Part shown: positions 20,920 to 31,707 of the stretch, piece by piece | Layout: the number at the start of each line of letters is the position of its first letter | Position numbering within the stretch: the first letter of the stretch is position 1 | From: Uranotaenia lowii | Lineage: Eukaryota > Arthropoda > Insecta > Diptera > Culicidae | Assembly (NCBI RefSeq): GCF_029784155.1 | Contig: NC_073693.1 | Coordinates: 182,673,802 to 182,737,801 of the forward strand | DNA: 64,000 bases | Reading direction: 5' to 3' | Notes under the pieces: model-generated | What the model saw: only the letters and a program-made list of their open reading frames with translations | The model's database searches: none | What the model was told of the DNA's origin: nothing | Made by a program: the position numbers and the translations under genes

Positions 20920-23523
20920 TGTTTTGCCCTCAGCAGAAACATCAACCCTCAGGAAATTGCCATCATCGACGCAGCTTACTCCCTTTTCGACACCTTCGCA
21001 CCATTCCCCGGACGTTAGAGATGAATCATCCAACAGGATGAAAATCCAGAAAAAAAATTCCCCGGACGCAAAAATTTCGAGAAGACCTATGCGCTACAGA
21101 TTCTGTACCAGGGTTTTGAAACACAAGAAGATTTCTTCAATCCACTAGACATGAAGACCAAAGTGGACCACATGCTCAACGCCATCCGCTACGTTACCTA
21201 CAATTGTTCCTTCCGGAGAACGCTCTAGTTTCCATGAAAATTCTCGCTTCCAAAATGCGTCAACCGAACGTAAATCCTAGGGCTGCTGACCCAAAATGAG
21301 TGCACCAAAAATGAAATCCGTCAGGGTTTGTGTTTGGAAAGCGAAGCATCAGTAACATTCTCGGAGGATGACGTTGAATGTGGTCAGGAACTACAGGAGC
21401 AGCAGCACGAAACAGGCTCCGTTTGCTTGGAGCTGCAGTACAAGAAAGCTATCGTCGACCGGCTGCGGGGTGTTTGCGACAGCAGAGCACCCCCCAATCT
21501 GGCACACCATCTGCTTGGCTTTGACCTGAGCAAAGAACTGCTACTCACCAATTTGCAGCAACCGGGGGTGCTTCCCGACCAACTGCAGCTTATTTTGCCG
21601 CTGGAGGAAGGTATTTATGATTTATTTTTGTGATTTGTTGTTTTTTTAGCATTTTTTTTGCAGGCCAACTCAATTCCCCAGCCCAAGAGCTACTGATCGA
21701 GCACGGCTGACCCAAAATGAGCGCACCAAAAATGAAATCCGAAAGGGTTTTGTCGAGTTTTTGGAAAGCGAAGCAGTAACATTCTCGGAGGAACTACAGA
21801 AGCGGCACCACGAAACAGGCTCCGTTTGTTTGGAGCTGCAGTGCAAGAAAGCCATCATCGACCGGCTGCAGGAGTGTTTGCCGCAAAGCACCCCCAATTT
21901 GGCACACCATCTGTTTGGGTTTGACCTGAGCAAAGAACTTTGACTGCTTATTTTGCTGCTGGATCAAACCTTGGAGGAAGGTAGGTGTTTATGATTTATT
22001 TTTGTGATTTGTTGTTTTTAAGAATTTTTTTTTTGTAGGCCAACTCAATTCCCCAGCCCAAGAGCTACTAATCGAGCACAGCTGACCCAAAATGAGCGCA
22101 CTAAAAATGAAATCAGAAACTTTTATGTGAGGAACGTCGCAGAGAAAGGGAACCCCGTTGGCTTCAAGCTTTGATTTATGGATCTCTAAGTGAGCCCGTT
22201 AACGCTTCGCGGGCTGAACAACGTGAAAATCCTTTTGCTGCAGGAATCCGACCGGTACTGACAAGATTCCTGGATGGCTCATCACCCACTCGCACCACAT
22301 CACGACGCTCAAGCTGGTGGGTGCTGGAAAGTCGGCAGTATAATCCTGGATGGCATCGGGACATTGCATGTGATTGATAATTACTATCCCTGCGTATGTC
22401 ACATCCACACCCTGCTCGATAGCCGACGCCTGTTATCAAATTAAGTGGCTGGCCTTTCAAGCTCTCCACAGTCTGCTTCATGCCTAGCGTATTCAATATG
22501 CTGAAGCAAGGTGGTGGAGGAAAAGCTGGGGGAGCTTCGACCACAATTTCATGGGACCATTTCTTCAATTGACTGTTCCGCTACTATCAGAATCTGAGAC
22601 AGGAGCAAAACCCCGGCAGTGAAACAGTTTACCGCTACAGAGAACCCTCAGCTGAAACATCAATCCTCAGGAAATTGCCATCATCGACGCAGCTTACTCC
22701 CTCTTTGACACCTTCACACCATTCCCCGGACGTTAGAAATGAATCATCCAACAGGATGAAAATTCAGAAGAAAAAATCTCCGGACGCAAAAATCTCGAGA
22801 AGACCTTCATATATGCGTACAGATTCTGTACCGAGCTCTCGAAACACAGGAAGATTGAATGAAGGCATGGCATGAATGAATGGCATGAAGACCAAAGTGG
22901 ACCACATGCTCAACGTCATCCGCTACGTTACCTACAACTTGTTCCTTCCGGAGAACGCTCTAGTTTCCATGAAAATTCTCGCTTCCATAATGCGTCAACC
23001 GAACGTAAATCCTAGGACTGCTGACCCAAAATGAGCGCATCAAAAATGAAATCCGTCAGGGTTTTGTGTTTGGAAAGCGAAGCATCAGTAACATTCTCAG
23101 AGGATGACGTTGAATGTGGTCAGGAACTACAGGAGCTGCAGCACGAAACAGGATCCGTTTGTTTGGAGCTGCAGTACAAGAAAGCCATCGTCGACCGGCT
23201 GCGGGGTGTTTGCGACAGCAGAGCACCCCTTAATCTGGCAAGCCATCTGCTTGGCTTTGACCTGAGCAAAAAACTGCGACTCACCAATTCGCAGCAACCG
23301 AGGGTGCTTCCTGAGCAACTGCAGCTTATTTTGCTGCTGGATCAAACCTTGGAGGAAAGTAGGTATTTACGATTAATTTTTGTGATTTGTTGTTTTAAAG
23401 AATTTTTTTTTTGCTGGCCAACTCAATTCCCCAGCCCAAGAGCTACTGATCGAGCCCGGCTAACCCAAAATGAGCGCACCAAAAATGAAATCCGTCAGGG
23501 TTTTGTGTTTGGAAAGCGAAGCT
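20920..23523 (+). pseudogene. Nup205-derived pseudogene array, block B
   Basis: This is a second and third round of the same Nup205-like exons as block A. Order: upstream module (about 20925-21290), C-terminal exon copies at 21290-21611 and 21664-21979, a short start of another (22039-22120), then unrelated-looking sequence (22121-22424). A nearly full upstream module follows (22425-23028), then C-terminal exon copies at 23028-23358 and 23417-23523. The best-preserved copies read, in one frame, CLESEASVTFSEDDVECGQE through ETGSVCLELQYKKAIVDRL to NLAHHLLGFDLSKELLL. The last intron's acceptor is changed (TTTTGCTGG instead of TTTTGTAGG). No copy is intact. The array ends exactly where a copia remnant begins. 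Whether a functional Nup205 exists elsewhere cannot be seen here. Confidence 0.75.
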
Positions 23524-23529
23524 AAAGTG

Positions 23530-23727
23530 GATTGAGTTTCGGATGGCCAGAAAAAGGTTTAACACCGGAAAACTTCGGAACAAAGCAAAAGCACGTTTTA
23601 TTTAGTCGAGAGAAAAACTTTTATTAGATGAACACAGTTTATACACGCTTGTTCATATTTACTCTATAGCCGTAGCTATTACACTCCGGGCGTATACACT
23701 GAGAGGAATACTCGCTGTGATTGTACA
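23530..23727 (-). repeat. Probable copia 3' LTR (partial)
   Basis: On the minus strand, downstream of the copia stop, a purine-rich tract (GAGCAGGGG) precedes TATTGAGGTGTACAATCACAG, typical of a copia LTR start, and the stretch ends near CCGGTGTTAAACC. AATAAA lies within it. Borders are estimates; the 5' LTR is missing. Confidence 0.55.
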
Positions 23728-23742
23728 CCTCAATACCCCTGC

Positions 23743-24492
23743 TCAATCACTGCAACGCTCCAGACCAAGTCCCACGCACAGCCTTTTAAACGTGGACCCT
23801 GGCAAACCCTTCGTCATTATGTCTGCCTCCTGTTCTTCAGACCGCACGTAGTCGACCCTGATCACCTTCTGTTGGATCAGATCTCGTAGGAAGTGGAACT
23901 TCGTATCCACATGCTTCAGTCTTCCATGACCACGGGCATCCTCGGCAATCCGGATGGTAGACTGATTATCTTCACAGATTCGTATTGGAGTCTCCGGGCA
24001 CCTCTTGAGATCCACCAGAATCCGCTTCATCCATAGCGTGTGGCAAGCCGCAGTACAGAGCGCAGCTAGCTCGGCCTCCGTAGACGACAACGATACGGTT
24101 TGCTGTTTTCTTGTAATCCAATGACGAATGACGAATGACGTGACTGACCGGCGATCAGTCACGTCATTCGCCCAGTCAGCATCGGAAAACACCGTCAACA
24201 TTGGTTCGTTTTCCTTCAGCTGGTACACCAATCCAACATCCATCGAGCCTTTGATGTACCGCAACACACGCTTAAGGTGCACCCAGTGCTCCTCATTCGG
24301 GCAAACTTGGAACTGGCTGAAAAAGTTTGCTGCTGCCGACAAATCGGGTCTGGTTGCCAACGACGCATACATGAGACAGCCCACTAGCTCTCTATACGGC
24401 TTCTCGATACGCAACTCCTCAACTCCTTTCGTCAACTTCAGCCGCCCGCATACTAAAAAACTATAGCTTAAACAGTCTATACGAAACATCAA
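23743..24492 (-). pseudogene. Ty1/copia pol fragment (end of RT plus RNase H)
   Basis: The minus-strand frame carries the hallmark copia C-terminal sequence: YRELVGCLMYASLATRPDLS, WVHLKRVLRYIKG, FSDADWAND, RKQQTVSLSSTEAELAAL, EDNQSTIRIAED, HVDTKFHFLRD and ADIMTKGLP. These cover the end of reverse transcriptase and the RNase H domain (catalytic Asp/Glu in the DADWA and STEAE contexts). Gag, protease, integrase and the RT core are absent, so the copy is 5'-truncated. Between DRRSVTSF and HWITRKQ about a dozen residues expected in the family are missing, and a 16-bp inverted repeat sits exactly there (24132-24170). Confidence 0.92.
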
Positions 24493-24797
24493 CAGCTCTA
24501 GAAATAGTGATGGTCTCTGTGACAGTAGCTGAAATATTAAACTTTACTTCGACAACGTTAAAAACTAAGAATGAACGTTCGTGTGGATAAGTGATGGTAT
24601 TTGGAATGGTGAATGAATGGTATGCACGATTAACTTCAAATTTTCTTGAATCGTCTAAATTATCCCGAACCGTTACCCGTAGCGTTCATGTCTTCTGTCA
24701 AACCCACGTCAAAAAGGGCCGAAATGCGAATCAAAGATGCCAGATGATTTTGCAAGAAATCAGTACACATTTACTAAATCTTTAAAAAAAATGTATA
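24493..24797. other. Unassigned AT-rich stretch
   Basis: No gene or repeat is recognised upstream of the truncated copia. Confidence 0.4.
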
Positions 24798-24799
24798 TA

Positions 24800-25244
24800 A
24801 ATTTATATATAATATATAAGTAATGTTATTAATTAGAATAAACTTATTAAGTAAGAATTATATTAAAAATGATTATTCCTCTTTCCGTTCCTAAAAGTAG
24901 TACGAATGCTTACTGTTGAGTTGCCGCGACTATTGAGGCCCCTATAACCTTAACGGCCTTACTAACATATCATAATGAAATGAACACACGCGGCAAAATA
25001 AAACTTACGAAGCCTTTAATAAATATATATAATATATAAGTAATGTTATTAATTAGACTAAACTTATTAAGTAAGAATTATATTAAAAATGATTATTCCT
25101 CTTTCCGTTCCTAAAAGTAGTACGAATGCTTACTGTTGAGTTGTCGCGACTATTGAGGCCCCTATAACCTTAACGGCCTTACTAACATATTATAATGAAA
25201 TGAACACACGCGGCAAAATAAAACTTACGAAGCCTTTAATAAAT
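24800..25244. repeat. Two tandem copies of a 220-bp unit
   Basis: Copies at about 24805-25024 and 25025-25244 differ at only a few positions. The unit contains GTTCCTAAAAGTAGTACGAA, TATTGAGGCCCCTATAACC, AAAATAAAAC and a TA-rich edge. Origin unknown; two LTRs without an internal domain, or a recent tandem duplication, are possible. Confidence 0.92.
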
Positions 25245-25599
25245 ATATATATGTTAAAAAAAAAGTATTCGATAACAATCTGCATTCAAATTTATGTGGG
25301 TAAAATTGACCTAAGTTTAAAGTTTTTTCAAAACTCCTGCGATTCTTTTGTTTTTTTTTTTTAATTTTTGATATTTCTCGCGCAAACTTGCTCGCGTGAC
25401 GAGCAACCCCCATGTTTGTTTTCCAAATTGCTCAGAAAACATCAATAAGTTCTTTGATCAAGAATGAATTATCTTAAGATATTATTGATTTAAATTTTGT
25501 CGTAAACTTTTTCCTAATCCTTTTTTTTTTCGAAAATTCAAAAATCGGCGAACCTGGCACCCCTGAAAGTTTTCCGCCTATCATTTGTTTAGTTCGCGG

Positions 25600-26226
25600 T
25601 TTTCGCTGTTCTCGTCGGGGATCTGGCAGTGAAAAACGGGAAAAAAAGCCTCGGACGCCGTCTTGGTAGAACACCAACGGGGAACGCCTACTTCCACCTT
25701 CTTTTCAACGCAAAAACGGCATTGGGAACCGGAAGGCGACTGAATCAGCTGCAACGTCCACCCCAACTCTACCGAGTGCGGCAATGAAGATGTCCGGCAA
25801 AATTTCAACATCGCGACTGCCCCGGCAGTACCAGAATTCACTGGATGGCTGTTTGTTACAGGTAGGTCACACAATTCATTATTCATCAAATATTTACCCA
25901 AAACATTGTGGCGAAAACGTTATTTCAATAAAAAGTAAATATTGAGAAACTTTTTTTCCCTTTTCCTTCCAGGTTATTGCTGCTAGCTTTTTCCGGAGGA
26001 GAAGATTTTGGGCCGGACGAACCGGACGAGACACACCAATCAAATGTCCAGAATTCCGGAGGTCTTTATTGAACAGACTGTCCTTTGAAATCATCAATTG
26101 CCGGAGAGAAGATTAAATGAAATTTTCATACCGAAATTCGCAGTAAGAATGGCGAATACTGTCCCATCTAACCAGGCATGGAAGCTAGTGCATCAATCGC
26201 CAGATTCATCCGGATCATTAACAAAT
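25600..26226 (+). other. Possible two-exon transcript start of an unknown gene
   Basis: Two stretches have good splice signals. The first ends TTACAG/GTAGGT at about 25860. The second begins after a long pyrimidine tract (TTTTTTTCCCTTTTCCTTCCAG, ending 25972) and ends AACAAAT/GTAAGT at 26226. ATG codons at 25782 (MKMSGKISTSRLPRQYQNS, continuing across the splice for about 70 codons to a stop) and at 26149 (MANTVPSNQAWKLVHQSPDS, open to the donor) are alternative starts. I recognise neither peptide. It may be the 5' end of a host gene whose later exons were displaced by the elements to the right. Confidence 0.35.
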
Positions 26227-27120
26227 GTAAGTTGACATCAATTTAATAAAGAAACTAAAATCCAATTCCGATAATAAAGTATTTCAAAATCCGAAATCCC
26301 AATCAACATTTCAATGTGTGTGTGCCATCCGCGTACCTACGATTCCAAAACACGTTTGCATTACGTTGGAAGACCGTTTCGTAAATCTTTGCATAACTGT
26401 TACTGTTAACGTTCAGTTACAACAGTACTTTTTAGAATACTTTAACAATAACAGTTTCATGCTCTAAATACGTTTCCGTAAGCGATTTTTGGATTTTATC
26501 TTAACTGTTCGTACAACAGTCGCCCCATACAATTGTTTTAACAGTTCTAAACAGTAACATAACTTAACGCCATATTCAACAGACCGTCGTTTTGGAATTC
26601 ACAGTTAGTGGAATGTTTTTTACGATGTCAGATACCGTTTTCTAAAAGTTTTTTTACGCTGTTCCAAATAGTTTTATAACTATTATAGTAACTGTTTGGT
26701 AACAGTATTTTTTTATTCGGGGGTGACTGATTTTTACCTATGATTTTTTGCTCAACATTGCATAAATACAAAAAAAATATTAAAACAAATTATAATTGTA
26801 ACTTATTTGTTGATTATTCATTTTTAAGTACTTTTACATGAAGAAAATTTCGTATTAAATCGTATCTTTGAAAATTGGTCCTAAACCTAAAAGGTCCCAG
26901 CCAACATGAAATCGTAAAAGAAATCATCGTCGAACTCGTATTTTGGTACATCTCATATCGGATTCGTAAATGTGTGCACTTAACATTCAACCATATCGTA
27001 TATTAATCGTAGAAGATGTTAAAACTGAATGAAATACGAGTTAATTACGATCTGTTGGATGAAGTCGTATTTAGTTAGACCGATGTCAAATGAAATCTCA
27101 TATCTATCGCATAAGATTCT
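26227..27120. other. AT-rich intergenic or intronic DNA with MITE-like pieces
   Basis: 26285-26720 is rich in AACTGTTAxTGTTAAC-type palindromic words. 26722-26775 (GGGGTGACTGATTTTTACC) reappears inverted at 46870-46925, so a dispersed element end is present. 26900-27110 repeats CGTA/TACGA words. No ORF. Confidence 0.45.
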
Positions 27121-27312
27121 TAAGGATTGGGATGTTTACATTTCGACACGGAAGGCCAATTTTTTAATTCTTGACGAAAATATTTGATAATTTTAATAGT
27201 TTTTTCGTCTGTACTGTCGCTATATGTGTTAATTTTAACGTGTTTAGTGAAGTAGTGTACAAAAATCATAAGTGCCAGAAATTTTAAAGTGGATTGTGAC
27301 TAAAAAGTCAAA
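27120..27312 (+). other. Probable 5'UTR of the I-like non-LTR element
   Basis: This stretch precedes the ATG of ORF1 and has no other assignment. The true 5' end cannot be fixed. Confidence 0.35.
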
Positions 27313-27478
27313 ATGAGTGTGCAAGGTGCTGCTCCTCAAGGAGCAGCATCAATAACAGCAAGTTTACCTAACCTGCAAAATAGGAAGAACGTAGATGATA
27401 TGGAAACCACGGAAACAGCTGAAATTGGAAGGAACGACCAGCCACCAAGCACCAGATTGGTAGAAGAAACGAGGGTTT

Positions 27479-28984
27479 TGTAACTTGACAGCTGCTACAC
27501 TCAGTGGGTGGGGAACATGGGAAAAGAAATTATGATGGAACTCAGGATCGTATGCTTTTCAACCCAAGACACTTTCCTCCGGGGAACTCACAGAAGGGAT
27601 ATCCAAAAAGAACCAAGCTAGACAGGGACGTACCGGGTGGTACTTCGCATGCTATCAACCGGGTCAAAATCTTTAATAACATCAAAATAAAGCGGAGCTA
27701 GCACATCCCAACCTGGACCGTTCAAAAGTGAAGTTTTGGGGGCGGCTTTCAGCCAGTAACGTTACCGAGCAAATGGTGTAAGTGGATAAAAAATTCTCCC
27801 ATAAAGAACAGAAATCCTAATATGTTTTACATTATTTGGGGGGTGTTTATTCGCAAATTTGGTTCCCTCATGACGTCACATGGATATATATATATACTTG
27901 CGGTTCTAATATTTTTGGCCAGCTGATCGAAATTTCGCCTTCCGCTGAACCTTGTTGTGTTGTATGGCTGCATGATGTTGATCGAGTACTGGTAGACCAG
28001 GGTTGGACGGCTGATGGTTACAGCACCGCCCAGGGTATCACGGGCTCTTTACCGGCGTCCCGGAAGAGCCCACGATCCTCTCCAAGATGTCACCGGCGTA
28101 GTTAGGTTTTTCACCACGAGGGGACGTGCTTCTTGGTAGGCTCGATGGTCCGTCGGATTTTGGCTTTCCGACCGCTTCTTTTCTGCCCGCTTTGGTGTCA
28201 GCTGCGTCGTGCTGTTGAGCAAATTTGGTGGAAACACAAAAAAGGCCCTCTTGGACCTGCCAAATGGGTTATAGCATATATCTGTGACGTCTTTTAATTT
28301 ACATGTGGTTTACCATCTATATTTTTGTTTGTTTCTTGTTTTACAATTTACCTTTTTAATGTTGTGTTCTGTCGACTTCGGTTTCACACTGAATGTGGTT
28401 TTTGTGTTTTTAACCACTTTTTTAATCTATTTTATATATACATTAAATAAGTTTTACATTCGTTTTAACAAACATCATAACTTCTACTAACCGTACTACT
28501 TTTAACAATTAGTTTATAAGATTTTAACTAGGCTTTTAATTGGTATAAGCCACTGTAAGCCTTACTACGGTTTATTTGGCTACTTTTTATCTGTAAATAT
28601 GAAAAAACTTTATAACCATTTACACCACAATTTTCACAATTTGTACGAACTTTTAACGACGCGCACTTCCGTTCTCTGAAACGGTCACAGGCAGAAAGAA
28701 CTCGCCCCGCATGTGCAAAAATCTACTTTACAATTGACCGACACACATACGAAGGAGAATGTAATTTTTACGCGGGTGTGTTCGCTCTCCGGGTGATCAC
28801 ACTTCCCCGGCATGTACCCTGCCTAAACCCGACGCCCATGGATATCCCTCAGAGAAAAGTGCCTGCATTTAGGCGTTTAGGAAAGAGGGATTGGATCTAC
28901 TGTGGTATTACTCTCAACGGAGTACAGGAGTGGTAGGATTTTGTGGCGAAGTCACAAATAGTTAGATTGTACCAAACGGTTACA
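27479..28984 (-). repeat. LTR, downstream (3') copy
   Basis: TG...CA-type terminal repeat of 1506 bp, with TGTAAC/GTTACA inverted ends. Short ORFs inside both LTRs are identical by descent and not credible genes. Confidence 0.93.
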
Positions 28985-29362
28985 TTACCCCATCGTCCCT
29001 TTTCAAAATGAATTCATTCATTTTGCCCAAGAGAGATGAATGTAAAAGTTTCGAATACCTTTAATTTATTTTGATTGATCAAAATAAGTTATCAACCTTT
29101 TGAACCTTCCAAACTCACAATCCGCATAATTTACAGTCACCTGGTGACAGAAACAGCTAGTGGTTTTGGTTCAGTGTCTTTCGCTGTAGCGATCATTAAT
29201 GACGGCACTCACGGCAAACGTCAAATGCGATGAAATCAAATGTTCATGAACAGGAATACAAGAAGAAGTAAATCATTATAAACGAGTTGGGTCGACCCAA
29301 AGTAAACAAGTTACCTAAAAGTTGCTGTTTGGATTCTCAGGTAAGTCCTTATTTTCACAGTA

Positions 29363-29629
29363 GCTTCGTTCAATCGTTAGTAAAAATCGGTTTCAACTGG
29401 TTTCTGTCAACTGAAAGATGTTCAACGAGCCAATGTTTTGGTCGAAACTAGTCAGGTCGTTGTTCAATGGAGCAAGTTGAAACTAGTCGAAACCAATCCA
29501 GCTCGGCAGCAGGATTAGTTTCGACTTGGTAGAAATCGGTCGAAATCAATTGGAAAGAGACAGATGATCAACTGTCAATCCATTTCTACTTGTTTCGACC
29601 CGTTTCGACTAGACTTCATTGAACAGGCA
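29363..29629 (+). mobile_element. 267-bp MITE, copy A
   Basis: The sequence from GCTTCGTTCAATCG to TTGAACAGGCA is the same family, and exactly the same length, as 47227-47493 (opposite strand). Flanks are CAGTA and TAGTA, four of five matching. It repeats TCGAAAC/GTTTCGA words in both orientations and sits inside the young LTR element. Confidence 0.88.
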
Positions 29630-29699
29630 TAGTATAGATCCTCCTAAGCGCTAATTGTGCAGATTTTAGTTTAATTTTTAAGTTTTCGTTTCTTTCTAC

Positions 29700-30407
29700 G
29701 GTTCTAGCTAAAACTGCGGGGAAGAAATATCCGGATTAGTGGAATACTTTCGAAAAATCAGCAGGTAAGTTTGGGTTTTGTTTATTTGTTTGTGCTCTAT
29801 AACACATCCGAAATTTATCTACAATTCGGATTAAACATGTTTCCTCGTTGTTCCAGCTCTTCACATCAACCTCGGTGGGGACGGAAGGAAACAAACGGAG
29901 GAGATTTTTGGTGAGTTTTATGTATCGTTTGAAATAAGAAAAGCTACACATGAATTTGTGTTTTCTTTTTATTTCTTTCTTTTAGGTACCGGTGTCTCAA
30001 GAATGCAGCAAAAAGGGTCTCGATTGCCTCGATGCCTCTGCCATCTTTTCCGGATTTATGGTTGGTCCAGGACCTGTGAGGTACCAAGGACAAGGTTTGG
30101 AATGGTCAAATAATCAAAGTACTGCACCTATCAAAGCAGAAGCTTTTAGACGATACTTGATTTTTTTTTTTGTCTTTTTAGGATCAGTGATTGAAAATAA
30201 ATTTACTTATTTGGATTGCCTGAGTTCGTTTGTGGTCTATCCGAAATTCCTACAGTAGTTGTATCGAAACGGTATTCCCCTTCGAGTTTGATGATTAATA
30301 GAATCCTTGGGAAAAATAATTGGGATTATGACCAATGTTCGTGGTTAGCTGCAAAAAATTACGTTAATCACACAGATCGTGATACAAGTGTTTATTTTAG
30401 ATTTTAG
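29700..30407 (+). other. Spliced-looking sequence inside the LTR element, antisense to it
   Basis: On the plus strand, three splice signals occur in order: TCAGCAG/GTAAGT at about 29763; an exon bounded by GTTGTTCCAG and TTTTTG/GTGAGT (about 29857-29910); and an acceptor TTTCTTTCTTTTAG at about 29985 followed by an open frame (VPVSQECSKKGLDCLDASAI). The product is not recognised. Because the element is transcribed from the other strand, introns in this orientation would survive retrotransposition, so a captured host gene fragment is possible. The evidence is only splice-site pattern. Confidence 0.3.
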
Positions 30408-31094
30408 CTTTTCTACCATTGTTGGCTGCGAGGGCACAAATAGGTTTAATGACCGTTCTTGATGTGTATAGGGAATCATAAAACTCGGATTAAGAACGTT
30501 AATACCTTTTTCGACTGTAGAGCATCGTCGGTCTCAATTTCCTGAGAACAGTTGACCATTACATTTCCGAAATTTCTGAAAAAAAAACTTTAAATTCGCT
30601 TGCCATTTCTTAAGAAATCCGCAAATACTCCTCAAGGGATTCACTCAATTGCTTCAAAAGTCAAAACCACTTAAAAGGTTACTCAGAAATCGGATTTAAG
30701 ATAGTTTCTATTCCACCGCTCGAAAAATCCAGTTTGTTGGACAAAAAGAGGATCATAAATTTTCTCAAAACTCTTGTAATATTTCAAATTTTCAATCTTG
30801 ACCGTTACGCATCTGAGTACAATCAGTGGGTCTATCTAAATGAACAATTCGAATTAGTTTTTCACTCCTTTAAACAAGACATCTCAATGAGCTCTGCCCG
30901 TTTCTAAATTTAGCAATTAATTTGCTTCTGAGCAGTTCAAATGGACCTATTAGATGGGGTTAGTGAATTGATAACATACTCAAAACGAGTTCTATATCTG
31001 GTTGTAAGTTTGTAAAGGGATTTTGAAATTTTCGAGAACTACTTGCCCTTCCAAGTAGTTGCACGCGAATTGTTCGCATCTTAGGTGCAGTTTC
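30408..31094. other. Interior of the LTR element, nothing recognised
   Basis: AT-rich, no ORF above background, no repeats found by eye. Confidence 0.4.
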
Positions 31095-31400
31095 TCATCT
31101 TTTCCTACACCATACGCGAAGTATAGAATTGCGAGCTCTTTTTCCGCGAATAGCTAAGTGGTTCGAAAACACACCATGAAAAGTATTCATACTTAAATTG
31201 TTTCCTATGAACGATTTCTCTGAATTTATGTATAATCTTTTCCGTTTTTGTACTACTTTGAGATGATGCTTTAAAGTAATTTGAAACGAAGGTTTTAAAG
31301 ATACTTGAATGGTTCTTCTTCTGGATTCGTTTCTAAATCTATTTCGTAGTGTTTGTTCAGCTACAAAATTTTCATAAATATGTTGAACTTCTGAATCCAT
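31095..31400 (-). CDS. Hypothetical 101-residue ORF in the LTR element (sense strand)
   Basis: The minus-strand frame starts MDSEVQHIYENFVAEQTLRN and is rich in Arg, Lys and Asn. A pyrimidine tract plus TTTTTTTTAG acceptor lies about 17 bases upstream of the ATG. It is on the coding strand of the LTR element, close to its primer-binding side, where gag would normally start, but no gag motif or zinc knuckle is visible. It could be a gag remnant, a captured exon, or chance. Confidence 0.25.
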   Translation of the reverse strand: MDSEVQHIYENFVAEQTLRNRFRNESRRRTIQVSLKPSFQITLKHHLKVVQKRKRLYINSEKSFIGNNLSMNTFHGVFSNHLAIRGKRARNSILRVWCRKR

Positions 31401-31691
31401 CGTTTTAAACGCAGGCTCTAAAAAAAAGAAAAAGGTGTGAATATATGTAAATTATGTTGTAAATTTTGAAAACCATAATAAATTTTTACAAATGATTTTT
31501 AAGCATGTCGTCACTATCGACATAAATTAAATATAAGGCACTATTTACAATGAACTAATTTTTAACACACTATATACAAAAATTTTGATTGTTGTCCACC
31601 AAATCGTTCAAAGGACGATTCAGGTTAAATCAGGAACTGATTTTCGTCCCTCTCCGGGGGATGGGAAAATGTAACAGGTTGATCATTATTT

Positions 31692-31707
31692 TATGTGGGC
31701 GCCAGAA
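31692..31707 (-). promoter_or_regulatory. Primer-binding site of the LTR element
   Basis: Immediately inside the upstream LTR on the minus strand is TTCTGGCGCCCACATA. TGGCGCCCA is the usual 3'-end complement of a tRNA primer in many LTR elements. It fixes the orientation as minus. Confidence 0.65.

Larger units (their letters stand above)
19215..20920 (+). pseudogene. Unrecognised ORF split by a MITE
   Basis: An open frame runs 19215-19509 (contains KDATIRIVNIGDIIKNKA and DTDSDDQLSSS) and, after the MITE at 19510-20663, resumes at 20664 (MSASGKQPLSDKTSSQ ... KSRRKWATKEN) in the same phase if the element and one AT are removed. Together this makes about 180 residues rich in Ser, Lys and Asp, with no domain I recognise. 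It is probably a disordered or nuclear protein segment. It is sandwiched between two Nup205-derived blocks and may be a co-duplicated gene fragment. Its 3' end runs directly into Nup205-like sequence at about 20925. Confidence 0.4.

Noticed and set aside
28284..28490. Hydrophobic 68-codon ORF present in both LTRs
   Set aside because: Its duplication is due to the LTRs; the composition reflects T-rich DNA and it is on the non-coding strand of the element.
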